Source of the DNA: CAZDVQ01 sp964508975
GTDB taxonomy: Bacteria > Bacteroidota > Bacteroidia > Chitinophagales > Saprospiraceae
Direction of reading: 5' to 3'
Length of the DNA: 14,244 bases
NCBI GenBank assembly: GCA_964508975.1
Contig: CAZDVQ010000087.1
Span: 1 to 14,244 of the forward strand
Shown here: piece by piece, positions 5,369-11,897 of the stretch
Layout: each line of letters opens with the position of its first letter
How positions within the stretch are numbered: the first letter of the stretch is position 1
Made by a program: the position numbers and the translations under genes
Notes under the pieces: generated by a model
What the model saw: the letters and a program-made list of their open reading frames with translations, nothing else
Told to the model about the DNA's origin: nothing
Database searches by the model: none

Positions 5369-7771
5369 TTAATTTAGGTTCATCCCGAGATGCCCTCCCA
5401 GGATGGTGAATTGAGCCAACCAAGCAACATCGTGAAAGCTAGAAAGTTCTTTAGCTTGCGCTATTTTATGGTAGAGGTTCTGGCTTTTATGCTTGTTGAA
5501 GATAAACTTCATTTCACGCAGCAAAGATAAGATTTCATTTAACCTTATCAGTTGTTCTAGCGTTAAAGTACCCGCCGCTAATTTTTCGACCTCGGCCGCA
5601 AGCCTTTGCCCGGCTTTCAAACTGATAAGCTCTGGATTGACAATCTCGATTTTCCACTTTTTAAGCTCGTAGGCTAGCCTACGCAACTCCTTGAGGCTAA
5701 GCCTGTTGTTGGCCAAATAACGATCTATGTCACTGTTCAACACATAAGCCGCAGCCGTGCTGTACGCCTTGGGCACGGGAATCTCGGAATCCAAAAAGGC
5801 CGACATCAGCTGGTAATTATCTTCGTAAATACTCCTGAAATATGCCTCGGCCTCTTGCATGTTGTCGTTTAAAGTCTTGTGCAGTATCTTTTGCTTCTCG
5901 GCCTTGAAGAGGTGTTTAATAGAGTATTTCTCGCCGCCAAAATAAGTTTGCATTAAACCGATAAGCTCGGCTAAGTTGCTGGCTTGAAAGGCTTTACGCA
6001 TAGATTCCTGCATTTGCAAGAAGGTATCGGATGGCATATCCAGCGAGATGTTGCCGATGATGTTGTGCTGCCCAAGGTATAATACAGCAAAACAGAATTG
6101 CTTCTCCGACAGGGTGATTTTACTCTTCACCGTTGTGCGGCCAATCGACAAAACATGGCTGCCCGCCCGGTAGCGCTCCAGCTGGTCGCTGCTGGCTTGG
6201 TAATTAAACAAGGGCAATTTATCAGGCTCCGATTCAAAAATCGAGGCCACGGCGTAGTGCATACCCACGCGCTCTAGGTCAACCCGCGATGGAATGACAT
6301 TCAGCTCGTAGTTTCGGGCCCCGTTAAGTATTTGCGGTAAATTGCTGGGCGCATTGGCCAAGCGTTGAATAAACTCGGGCTCCAAGTTTACGCCATCTAC
6401 CTGCTGGGCAAAGTGAATGGCCCGACAAGCATATTGCAAAATCTGGTTGGTTTCAATCCCCGAAATCTCGTCGAAAAACCAGCCGCAACTGGTAAACATG
6501 TACAGGGCGTTGCGCTGCAACTCGAGCAAACGCAAGGCATGCACCCTTTCTTCGGCCGTTAAGGGCCGTAGGGCTTGCGCGGCAAAAAAGGCATTGATAT
6601 TGGCCTCGCTGCGGTCTAGAATCACATCGATGTAAGCGTTTCGGGCTTGGTAAGGATCGTGGAACAAAGCCTTGGCTTGTTGCTCATAAATAGGTATCAG
6701 CTTGTCGCGAAGCCAGTTGAGGGCCTCCCGGAGCGGTGCTCGCCACTGTTGGTTCCAATGGGCTTGGCCGCCGGTGCTACAGCTACAATCGTTGCGCCAG
6801 CGCTCCACGCCGTGCACGCAACTCCAAGAGCTGTTCTCATGGATGCGCACCTCCCAGGTGGGCGGGAATTTATGCAGAAAAGCGGCGTAATTGATAAGTT
6901 CAACATCGTCTTGGGTCGAGAGGTAGTCGAGGCACCAAGCCAGGGCCATATCGCCGTGGCGGTGGTGGTGGCCGTAACTCTCGCCATCGGTGGCGATGTG
7001 TACCAGTTGGGCCTCGCCGTTATCGGGTCTAAAACCCTTGTTGAGGTGTTCGGCAAACACCTTCCCGTTGTTGAGCAAGCCGCTAAAGGCCACGGATTGT
7101 GCAATTTTACCATCGTAGAAAAAGATAGCAATTTGCTTGCCCGAGGGCAGTTTGCAGAGGTAAGGCCTGCGGGTGTCGAGGCTGTTTTCGTCCACGTTTT
7201 GCCAATTGTTGGCGCTGAGTGGTTTAACTGCCGCGGCCTGCCTCGGCGAGGCGATGGTATACAGGATGCCCTGGGCGGCTAGCACTTCAAGGCTAGCGGT
7301 GTCCACGGCGGTTTCGGCTAGCCAAATACCTTCAGGTTTGCGGCCAAAGCGTTTTTCAAAATCCTTGATACCCCAGGCGGTTTGGGTAATTTTATCCTGT
7401 TCGTTGCAGAGCGGCAGGATGAGGTGACTATGCACCTGGGCCACGGCGTTGCCAAAACCAAATTGTTTCAGCGAGCGTTTATCGGCCTCTTGGATGGCCT
7501 TGTAGGTCTCGGGGTCGTTTAATTCGAGCCAAGAGAGTAGGGTAGGCCCAAAATTGAAGCTAATCCGCTCGTAATTATTCACGATATCGATGATCTGACC
7601 TTGTTGGTCGAGGATACGCGAGCTAGCGTTCTGGGCGTAGCATTCAAAGTTAATGCGTTCGTTCCAGTCGTGGAACGGCGATGCAGATTCTTGAAGCTCA
7701 ACGGTTTCGAGCCAGGCGTTCTCGCGAGGCGGCTGGTAAAAGTGGCCGTGGATACAGATATATTTGCGCAT
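5369..7771 (-). CDS. Glycoside hydrolase family 57 protein with DUF3536 region
   Basis: The 800-aa product begins MRKYICIHGHFYQPPRENAW, the first conserved motif of GH57 (His-rich, YQPPRE), with no signal peptide, so it should act in the cytoplasm. GIWLAETAVD (149-157) holds Glu153 at the position of the GH57 catalytic nucleophile, and ATDGESYGHHHRHGDMAL (260-277) holds Asp262 at the place of the acid/base. GH57 members act on alpha-glucans such as glycogen or maltodextrins. The substrate here cannot be told from sequence. From about residue 340 onward the protein is a long helical region matching my memory of DUF3536, which usually accompanies this GH57 subgroup. It is the first gene of the likely operon with menG and porT. 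Internal frames on both strands are shadows of this gene. Confidence 0.88.
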   Translation of the reverse strand: MRKYICIHGHFYQPPRENAWLETVELQESASPFHDWNERINFECYAQNASSRILDQQGQIIDIVNNYERISFNFGPTLLSWLELNDPETYKAIQEADKRSLKQFGFGNAVAQVHSHLILPLCNEQDKITQTAWGIKDFEKRFGRKPEGIWLAETAVDTASLEVLAAQGILYTIASPRQAAAVKPLSANNWQNVDENSLDTRRPYLCKLPSGKQIAIFFYDGKIAQSVAFSGLLNNGKVFAEHLNKGFRPDNGEAQLVHIATDGESYGHHHRHGDMALAWCLDYLSTQDDVELINYAAFLHKFPPTWEVRIHENSSWSCVHGVERWRNDCSCSTGGQAHWNQQWRAPLREALNWLRDKLIPIYEQQAKALFHDPYQARNAYIDVILDRSEANINAFFAAQALRPLTAEERVHALRLLELQRNALYMFTSCGWFFDEISGIETNQILQYACRAIHFAQQVDGVNLEPEFIQRLANAPSNLPQILNGARNYELNVIPSRVDLERVGMHYAVASIFESEPDKLPLFNYQASSDQLERYRAGSHVLSIGRTTVKSKITLSEKQFCFAVLYLGQHNIIGNISLDMPSDTFLQMQESMRKAFQASNLAELIGLMQTYFGGEKYSIKHLFKAEKQKILHKTLNDNMQEAEAYFRSIYEDNYQLMSAFLDSEIPVPKAYSTAAAYVLNSDIDRYLANNRLSLKELRRLAYELKKWKIEIVNPELISLKAGQRLAAEVEKLAAGTLTLEQLIRLNEILSLLREMKFIFNKHKSQNLYHKIAQAKELSSFHDVAWLAQFTILGGHLGMNLN

Positions 7772-7791
7772 AGGGTCAGTTCAATAACGGG

Positions 7792-7799
7792 CGAAGTTA
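7792..7799 (-). promoter_or_regulatory. Weak candidate -7 promoter motif for the GH57-menG-porT operon
   Basis: On the minus strand this reads TAACTTCG, one base from TAnnTTTG, and sits 20 bases before the GH57 start codon. The upstream -33 region shows no convincing TTTG. It is reported because it is the only plausible motif close to the start. Confidence 0.25.
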
Positions 7800-7841
7800 G
7801 TGTTTTTTTGACACTTAGCTATTTTTGGAGGGTTTTGATTT

Positions 7842-7963
7842 GGGCGCCCCGGCGCGATGCGCCGTCGGCGTGCTTCGGGGTTCGCTTCGCTCCGTGCTTT
7901 GCACCAGCGCCTACGGCGCTGCCCTACGCATGCCTGGCGCGGAAACGGCGGCGATGCCGCCGT
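7842..7963 (+). repeat. GC-rich structured repeat A, copy 2
   Basis: This aligns with the reverse complement of 3781-3905. The stem near its left end is CGGCG-loop-CGCCG where copy 1 has CGGCC-loop-GGCCG, so the changed base is matched on the other arm. The GCGCC/GGCGC stem is kept with a changed loop. The right end is a strong hairpin, ACGGCGGC (7945-7952) with GCCGCCGT (7956-7963), where copy 1 has a different hairpin. It lies about 70 bases upstream of the GH57 start. Confidence 0.8.
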
Positions 7964-7995
7964 AATTAGAGAGGAGATGGGAGCGTAATTTTTTT

Positions 7996-8051
7996 TCTCC
8001 TCTCTTCTATCTCCTATTTCCTCTCTTCTATCTTCTCTCTTCTATCTCCTA
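7996..8051. repeat. Degenerate purine/pyrimidine tandem repeat
   Basis: The plus strand is almost entirely C and T. On the minus strand the tract reads as about three variants of the unit GAGATAGAAGAGAG. It starts within two bases of the stop codon of the TPR-like membrane protein gene. It is simple-sequence DNA that could vary in copy number or form a triplex. No coding role is seen. Confidence 0.6.
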
Positions 8052-8052
8052 G

Positions 8053-8706
8053 TTAATACCTGGCTTGCTTTACCTTGCGATAAACCGTAATGGCCGCATA
8101 TAAATATTGCGCTGCAAAGCCCGCAAGCACCGCCAAAAATGCCATTACGATAAGAATGCCGCGATACAAGTTAAAACTATCGGTGTAGGCGGGTGCAAAC
8201 TTGTCGATGTATAAAAACTGGATCAAAAAGGCGAAAGGCGATATGAAGTAGAACACGATGCCCGTTAAAATGATGTAGTTGACCCAGGTTTTGCGCTGGC
8301 GCAGCAAACAATCGCGGTAGGCTTTTGCCAACGATTTATCCTTAGGGGCCAAGTTGATCAAGGCATCGAAAATGCGGTTGGACTCCTCAAATTGATGCAG
8401 GTTAAACAGGGCATCAGCCTTCAGGAACAGGGCGCGGAGGTATATATCTTGCTCGTTGTAGTACTGTATGTTTTCCTCGATGGAAAAAGCGATTAATTCA
8501 TCACAGGCCCGGTTGAGGTCGTGGAATAACTTTAACTTGTACAGGGCCTCGGTATAGCGGATGATTAAAGGCAGGTACTGCTCGGTGTCTAGCTGTGCGA
8601 GTGCGTTCCAGTTTTTTTCAAAATAGCGGACAAATCCCTGGTTATCAGCGGGATTGATATTCCGGATAACAGCATATAAGTCTTTTGAATTTGAATAATA
8701 CGACAT
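8053..8706 (-). CDS. TPR-like protein with two C-terminal membrane helices, function unknown
   Basis: A 217-aa protein. Residues 1-135 are helical, with TPR-like spacing of small and aromatic residues (for example YLRALFLKADALFNLHQFEE, then IFDALINLAPKD). After a basic stretch (CLLRQRKTW) there are two hydrophobic segments, about residues 141-167 and 182-207, and a short basic tail. There is no signal peptide, so the soluble part is probably cytoplasmic and held at the inner membrane by a hairpin of two helices. It begins 26 bases after the cyclase-family gene and is probably cotranscribed with it. I do not recognise a family. A role as a protein-contact scaffold is only inferred from the TPR-like pattern. 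Confidence 0.72.
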   Translation of the reverse strand: MSYYSNSKDLYAVIRNINPADNQGFVRYFEKNWNALAQLDTEQYLPLIIRYTEALYKLKLFHDLNRACDELIAFSIEENIQYYNEQDIYLRALFLKADALFNLHQFEESNRIFDALINLAPKDKSLAKAYRDCLLRQRKTWVNYIILTGIVFYFISPFAFLIQFLYIDKFAPAYTDSFNLYRGILIVMAFLAVLAGFAAQYLYAAITVYRKVKQARY

Positions 8707-8732
8707 ACTACGCGCAGGAAAAGATTTTAAGT

Positions 8733-9491
8733 TTATAAAAGACTGAACAACAGGGGTTTACTTGGTGCAGCATCTATTTCAAATGGGCCAGTAACGAGGT
8801 TAAGTAGGTAATTACCATCTTTAACTTGAAGGGGCACAAAAATCAGCTCGGTAATTGTTGCTTCTGCCCTTGTGGCGTGGGGGTATTGCCAAAAAGCATG
8901 GTGCGCTAGTAAAAGACCTTGGTCTTCTTCCCGGTCGACAGAGGGCAAATCAATCAACAAGTGATCAATGCCTTGTTCTACGAGCCAGGTAGCGGCCTCG
9001 TGCGCCATGTAACAGGGATTAGACCCTGAATAATGTACGTATTTTTTAGTGTTCTCGTTGGGTAAAGTGCGAATAATAAACGCTTTTGTGCCCGGCTTGA
9101 GCAAGCCGTCAGCCGCCAACTGTATTTGCTCGAGCGTGATGATACGGTCGCCATTATCCAGCTGGGCGGGATAGATCGAGACCAAGGCCGCCAGGTGAAA
9201 ATGTTGTCGTAAACTCTGGTTGATGGTATACGGCTCCTTGGCAATATGCCCAACACACTCGGTATGGGTACCATTACCGTGTGGATTCAGGCGAAGGTTC
9301 AAGAAATTAACCGGACCTCCTTCCAGGGTAGAGCCCACGAAAGTACCCATGCGCACGGGTTCGGCCTCGAAGTATGGCGCCCAAAAACAGTTAGGGCCAT
9401 TCGGGCCTGGCACCAAGGGTATTGAAATGTCGATGGCCTGGTTTAAATCTACTTGGTAGGCTTGGCCTTGCAGTTGTAAAGAAACAATCAT
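8733..9491 (-). CDS. Cyclase-family (kynurenine formamidase-like) metal-dependent hydrolase
   Basis: A 252-aa cytoplasmic protein. The key motif is PHGNGTHTECVGH (residues 70-82), corresponding to the HxGTHxDxPxH metal-binding signature of the cyclase family (PF04199), with Glu78 in place of the usual Asp and Val-Gly in place of the residue pair before the last His. Other family-like parts are the start DLNQAIDISIPL, the segment KAFIIRTLPNE, DLPSVDREEDQGLLLAHHAF and the C-terminal TITELIFVPLQVKDGNYLLN. Members hydrolyse N-formylkynurenine or other amides and cyclic substrates. The altered motif makes the substrate uncertain, and no tryptophan-degradation genes are nearby. The following gene encodes a TPR-like membrane protein. 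The start ATG directly abuts an AT-rich repeat, with no Shine-Dalgarno sequence, as is common in this phylum. Confidence 0.82.
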   Translation of the reverse strand: MIVSLQLQGQAYQVDLNQAIDISIPLVPGPNGPNCFWAPYFEAEPVRMGTFVGSTLEGGPVNFLNLRLNPHGNGTHTECVGHIAKEPYTINQSLRQHFHLAALVSIYPAQLDNGDRIITLEQIQLAADGLLKPGTKAFIIRTLPNENTKKYVHYSGSNPCYMAHEAATWLVEQGIDHLLIDLPSVDREEDQGLLLAHHAFWQYPHATRAEATITELIFVPLQVKDGNYLLNLVTGPFEIDAAPSKPLLFSLL

Positions 9492-9536
9492 TAGTTATTA
9501 GGTATTAGTTATTAGGTGTTAGGGGTTAGTTTTTAG
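9490..9536. repeat. AT-rich short-word array, left arm
   Basis: Words of the form TTAGTTATTAGG recur at intervals of about seven to eight bases, right up to the start codon of the cyclase-family gene. An inverted version lies at 9714-9746, next to the stop codon of the cytochrome c peroxidase gene. Together they bracket the spacer. Confidence 0.6.
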
Positions 9537-9609
9537 GGAAGTCTAGAACACATTTTTTGTTGCTGTCCGTTACTGAAATGTTTAATGAACTAATACACAC
9601 ATTGCCGCT

Positions 9610-9690
9610 GTTGGCGTCCCCGCCAACGGCTGTACAAGCTTACGAATCAACTGCCCTGTTTTACCGCTTGTTGGCGGGGACGCCAACAAG
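9610..9690. repeat. Paired GTTGGCG hairpins in inverted orientation
   Basis: The first hairpin is GTTGGCG-TCCC-CGCCAAC (9610-9627). The second is CTTGTTGGCG-GGGA-CGCCAACAAG (9667-9690). Their 18-base cores are exact reverse complements of each other, so each folds alone and the two can also pair together across 39 bases. No T-run follows either, so a simple terminator is unlikely. A separate perfect 14-base palindrome, TAGGAGCGCTCCTA, lies at 9705-9718. Confidence 0.75.
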
Positions 9691-9713
9691 GGCAAGGATA
9701 GGAATAGGAGCGC

Positions 9714-9746
9714 TCCTAATAACTAATACTTAATAATTAATACCTA
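9714..9746. repeat. AT-rich short-word array, right arm
   Basis: On the minus strand this reads as GTATTAATTATTAAGTATTAG and similar words, the inverted counterpart of 9490-9536. It begins at the TAG stop codon of the cytochrome c peroxidase gene. Confidence 0.55.
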
Positions 9747-10934
9747 TTCAAACGGATTGCTCCACTCCGGTTTGTCGAAGTAGCTGGTATCCGTGAGGGT
9801 ATGTAAGAAATTGATGATGTCCTGCTTTTGCGATTCCGTTAAATCCTTGACCGTTGGGAAGCTTGTTGGTGTGGCCGGGTCAATATTCGGGTCGAGGTTT
9901 GGAGCGTATTGCACATGGTCTACGTAATGGTTGAGTACTTCTTCTAAGGTAGCAAACTTGCCATCGTGCATGTAAGGTGCCGTCAATGCAATATTCCTCA
10001 ATGTTGTAGCCCGGAACAAACCGTTATCCGAGATGCGGCCCGTAACAGCGCCGAGGCCCTTGTCGGGGAACTCTGTACCGGTGGGTGCATAGCTTTGGCC
10101 ATTATTGAAAAAGCCGTTATTGGTCAGCAGCACCGTGTTGTGGCAATGCAAACACTGGGCATCGGGTAGGCTAGGGTCAAAGTTAGGGCTATTAAAATCG
10201 TTGAAGAACATGATGTAGCCATCCTCTTCTGATTCGGTGAAATCAACCCCGAGTTGGTAGGGAGGGATTTTAACCTTGTCGTATTTTGAGTTAAACGAGA
10301 TGAGTGTTCGTTCAAACTGGGCCAAGGCTTTGGCGGCCAGGAAGCGGGTAATGTCCGTGTTCTTTTCAATCCCGAAAGCCTCCCGGAACATACGTTGGTA
10401 CATGGTATCAGCGCGGAGAAAACACTCTGCGTTTTCCCAGGTGTTGTGCATTTCAATGGGGTTGGTAATGGGCGTTAAGGCCTGGTCTTCAAGTGTTTTG
10501 AAGGCCCCATCCCACATGAAATTATGGTTGCGGGAGCTAATCTGAGCAAAGCCGATATTAATCAAGGAGGGAGCACTGCGGGTACCAGCGATTCCATCAA
10601 TGCCAACACTCACGGCATTGCCATCGGTGAAGGCTTGGTTCAAGTTATGGCATGAACCACAAGATTGTGTGCTGTTACCGGATAGGCGTTTTTCGTAAAA
10701 CAGGTATCGGCCTAGTTCAACGCCTTGTACCGTGAGCGGATTATCCGCGGGTACCTCCATGGTAGGGTATGCCGCTGGCAAATTGGGTAGTTGATACGGT
10801 GTGGGTGCGTAAGGGATGTAGCTTAGGTCCACAATCTCAATGTCGCACTGTGGGTCTAAGTTGACGTCATCTGGTTTGCAACTCGTAAACCAGGCACTAC
10901 AGGCTAATGCTATGAAAATAAAGGTTTTATTCAT
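9744..10934 (-). CDS. Di-haem cytochrome c peroxidase, probable MbnH-type partner of MbnP
   Basis: A 396-aa lipoprotein (MNKTFIFIALACSAWFTSC, lipidated Cys19) in the periplasm or on a membrane facing it. Two haem c sites are visible, C92-G-S-C95-H96 and C261-L-H-C264-H265, each in family context: LGRYLFYEKRLSGNSTQSCG before the first, and FNSPNFDPSLPDAQC before the second. PYMHDGKFATLEEVLNHYVD (320-339) contains Met322, a likely distal ligand as in bacterial CcpA/MauG relatives. The classical role is reduction of peroxide. In the MbnP/MbnH system a related enzyme instead oxidises a tryptophan of MbnP to kynurenine. The gene starts eight bases after an MbnP-like gene, which favours the second role. 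Whether it belongs strictly to the MbnH branch cannot be decided without alignment. Confidence 0.9.
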   Translation of the reverse strand: MNKTFIFIALACSAWFTSCKPDDVNLDPQCDIEIVDLSYIPYAPTPYQLPNLPAAYPTMEVPADNPLTVQGVELGRYLFYEKRLSGNSTQSCGSCHNLNQAFTDGNAVSVGIDGIAGTRSAPSLINIGFAQISSRNHNFMWDGAFKTLEDQALTPITNPIEMHNTWENAECFLRADTMYQRMFREAFGIEKNTDITRFLAAKALAQFERTLISFNSKYDKVKIPPYQLGVDFTESEEDGYIMFFNDFNSPNFDPSLPDAQCLHCHNTVLLTNNGFFNNGQSYAPTGTEFPDKGLGAVTGRISDNGLFRATTLRNIALTAPYMHDGKFATLEEVLNHYVDHVQYAPNLDPNIDPATPTSFPTVKDLTESQKQDIINFLHTLTDTSYFDKPEWSNPFE

Positions 10935-10942
10935 GGTATGTA

Positions 10943-11719
10943 TTAGTCAATAGAAAAAGCTGCTGCAAAGTTATCGGCAATTTTGACACTCAAAGCATAA
11001 GCCACGGGGTCTTGCGCGGGGGTGGGCGTGTGCGTGAAGTTCTCGGTCCTTGGCGCTACGCTACCGCCTGGGCCAGCGAAAATCCCACGTGCGTTGAACT
11101 TGATGTTAAGTTGGGTATCTAAACCTTCGCCCAATTCAAAAGCTTTGTTGAGGGTAACGGTTTTATCAAAGTTGTTGGTTCCTATATGATACAAGAACCC
11201 AAAAGGGTTAACCGCACCGAGGGTATCATATTTTCCTTCAATTTTCTCAAAGATGTAGCTATCCCAGGACTCCCAGTACATTTCGCCGGACGAAAGCGGG
11301 TTATCGCTGCTAAAGTCCTCAGGGCGTTTACCGTTGAGCACTGAATCGAGCCCCAGGGTAAATTGAATACCCGTGTAACTGCCTACAGGTAAATCCTCTA
11401 GGCTAAATCGTTCGCCGTCTGTAGCGCCAGCCAAAGTAAAATGGCCCCGGGTGTAATCTACATAAAGCACTTTGTCGATGCTGACATTGCCGTTGGGTGA
11501 GAGCAAGGTTATGTTTGAAACCAACAGCTGAACCTTGGTCAAGAAGAACGAGTCGATTCCGTTGAAGCTATACATCTTGTTGAAAACCATCGGCTCGTCG
11601 TCGATAGTAGCCTTAAACGCTAGGTTAAGCTTTACCGCTTTATCGGGTTTACAAGCACTTATGCTATAGATGCCCAGCATCAAAATCGCAGCGATAAACG
11701 GGAACAGTAGTTTTTTCAT
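10943..11719 (-). CDS. MbnP-like copper-binding lipoprotein
   Basis: A 258-aa protein starting MKKLLFPFIAAILMLGIYSI, with lipidated Cys23. An in-frame ATG eight codons upstream (11743) would place a polar stretch before the signal, so the later start was used. The body is beta-rich, with family-like segments: LFLAF-type first strand (KLNLAFKATIDDEPM), FFLTKVQLLVSNITLL, LEDLPVGSYTGIQFTLGLDS, and MYWESWDSYIFEKIEGKYDT (147-166), containing Trp149 and Trp152. In MbnP a tryptophan in the comparable region is turned into kynurenine by the partner di-haem enzyme and helps bind copper. FLYHIGTNNF follows, with a His that is a possible ligand. It is the first gene of a two-gene operon with the peroxidase. 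No methanobactin genes are present, as in many 'metallo-mystery pair' loci. The family call is from motif recognition. Confidence 0.82.
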   Translation of the reverse strand: MKKLLFPFIAAILMLGIYSISACKPDKAVKLNLAFKATIDDEPMVFNKMYSFNGIDSFFLTKVQLLVSNITLLSPNGNVSIDKVLYVDYTRGHFTLAGATDGERFSLEDLPVGSYTGIQFTLGLDSVLNGKRPEDFSSDNPLSSGEMYWESWDSYIFEKIEGKYDTLGAVNPFGFLYHIGTNNFDKTVTLNKAFELGEGLDTQLNIKFNARGIFAGPGGSVAPRTENFTHTPTPAQDPVAYALSVKIADNFAAAFSID

Positions 11720-11849
11720 AGAAAACGATTTGGGTAATGACATAACGCCATTTGACTAAATAGATAACGTATCGAACACGAAATTGATGAGTAAAAGTAT
11801 TAAAATTTGTGATTTTTGGCACAATGTGGAATTACCATGTGTTTTATAC

Positions 11850-11857
11850 TATTTTTG
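11850..11857 (+). promoter_or_regulatory. Possible Bacteroidota -7 promoter motif for the TMTC-like gene
   Basis: TATTTTTG matches TAnnTTTG and stands 41 bases before the ATG at 11898. About 20 bases further upstream is TGTG, a partial match to the -33 TTTG element. The spacing equals that of the motif before the 2043 gene. Confidence 0.4.
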
Positions 11858-11897
11858 CGAAAGAAAGTAGTCCCCTTAAAACAGCACTTTAATCGCC

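Noticed and set aside
6647..7282. Long plus-strand open frame of 211 codons
   Set aside because: It is antisense to the conserved catalytic part of the GH57 gene, whose motifs are intact.
9578..9733. Plus-strand open frame of 51 codons in the 9492-9743 spacer
   Set aside because: It is created by reading through both GTTGGCG hairpins and the AT-rich array; no start context or protein-like composition.
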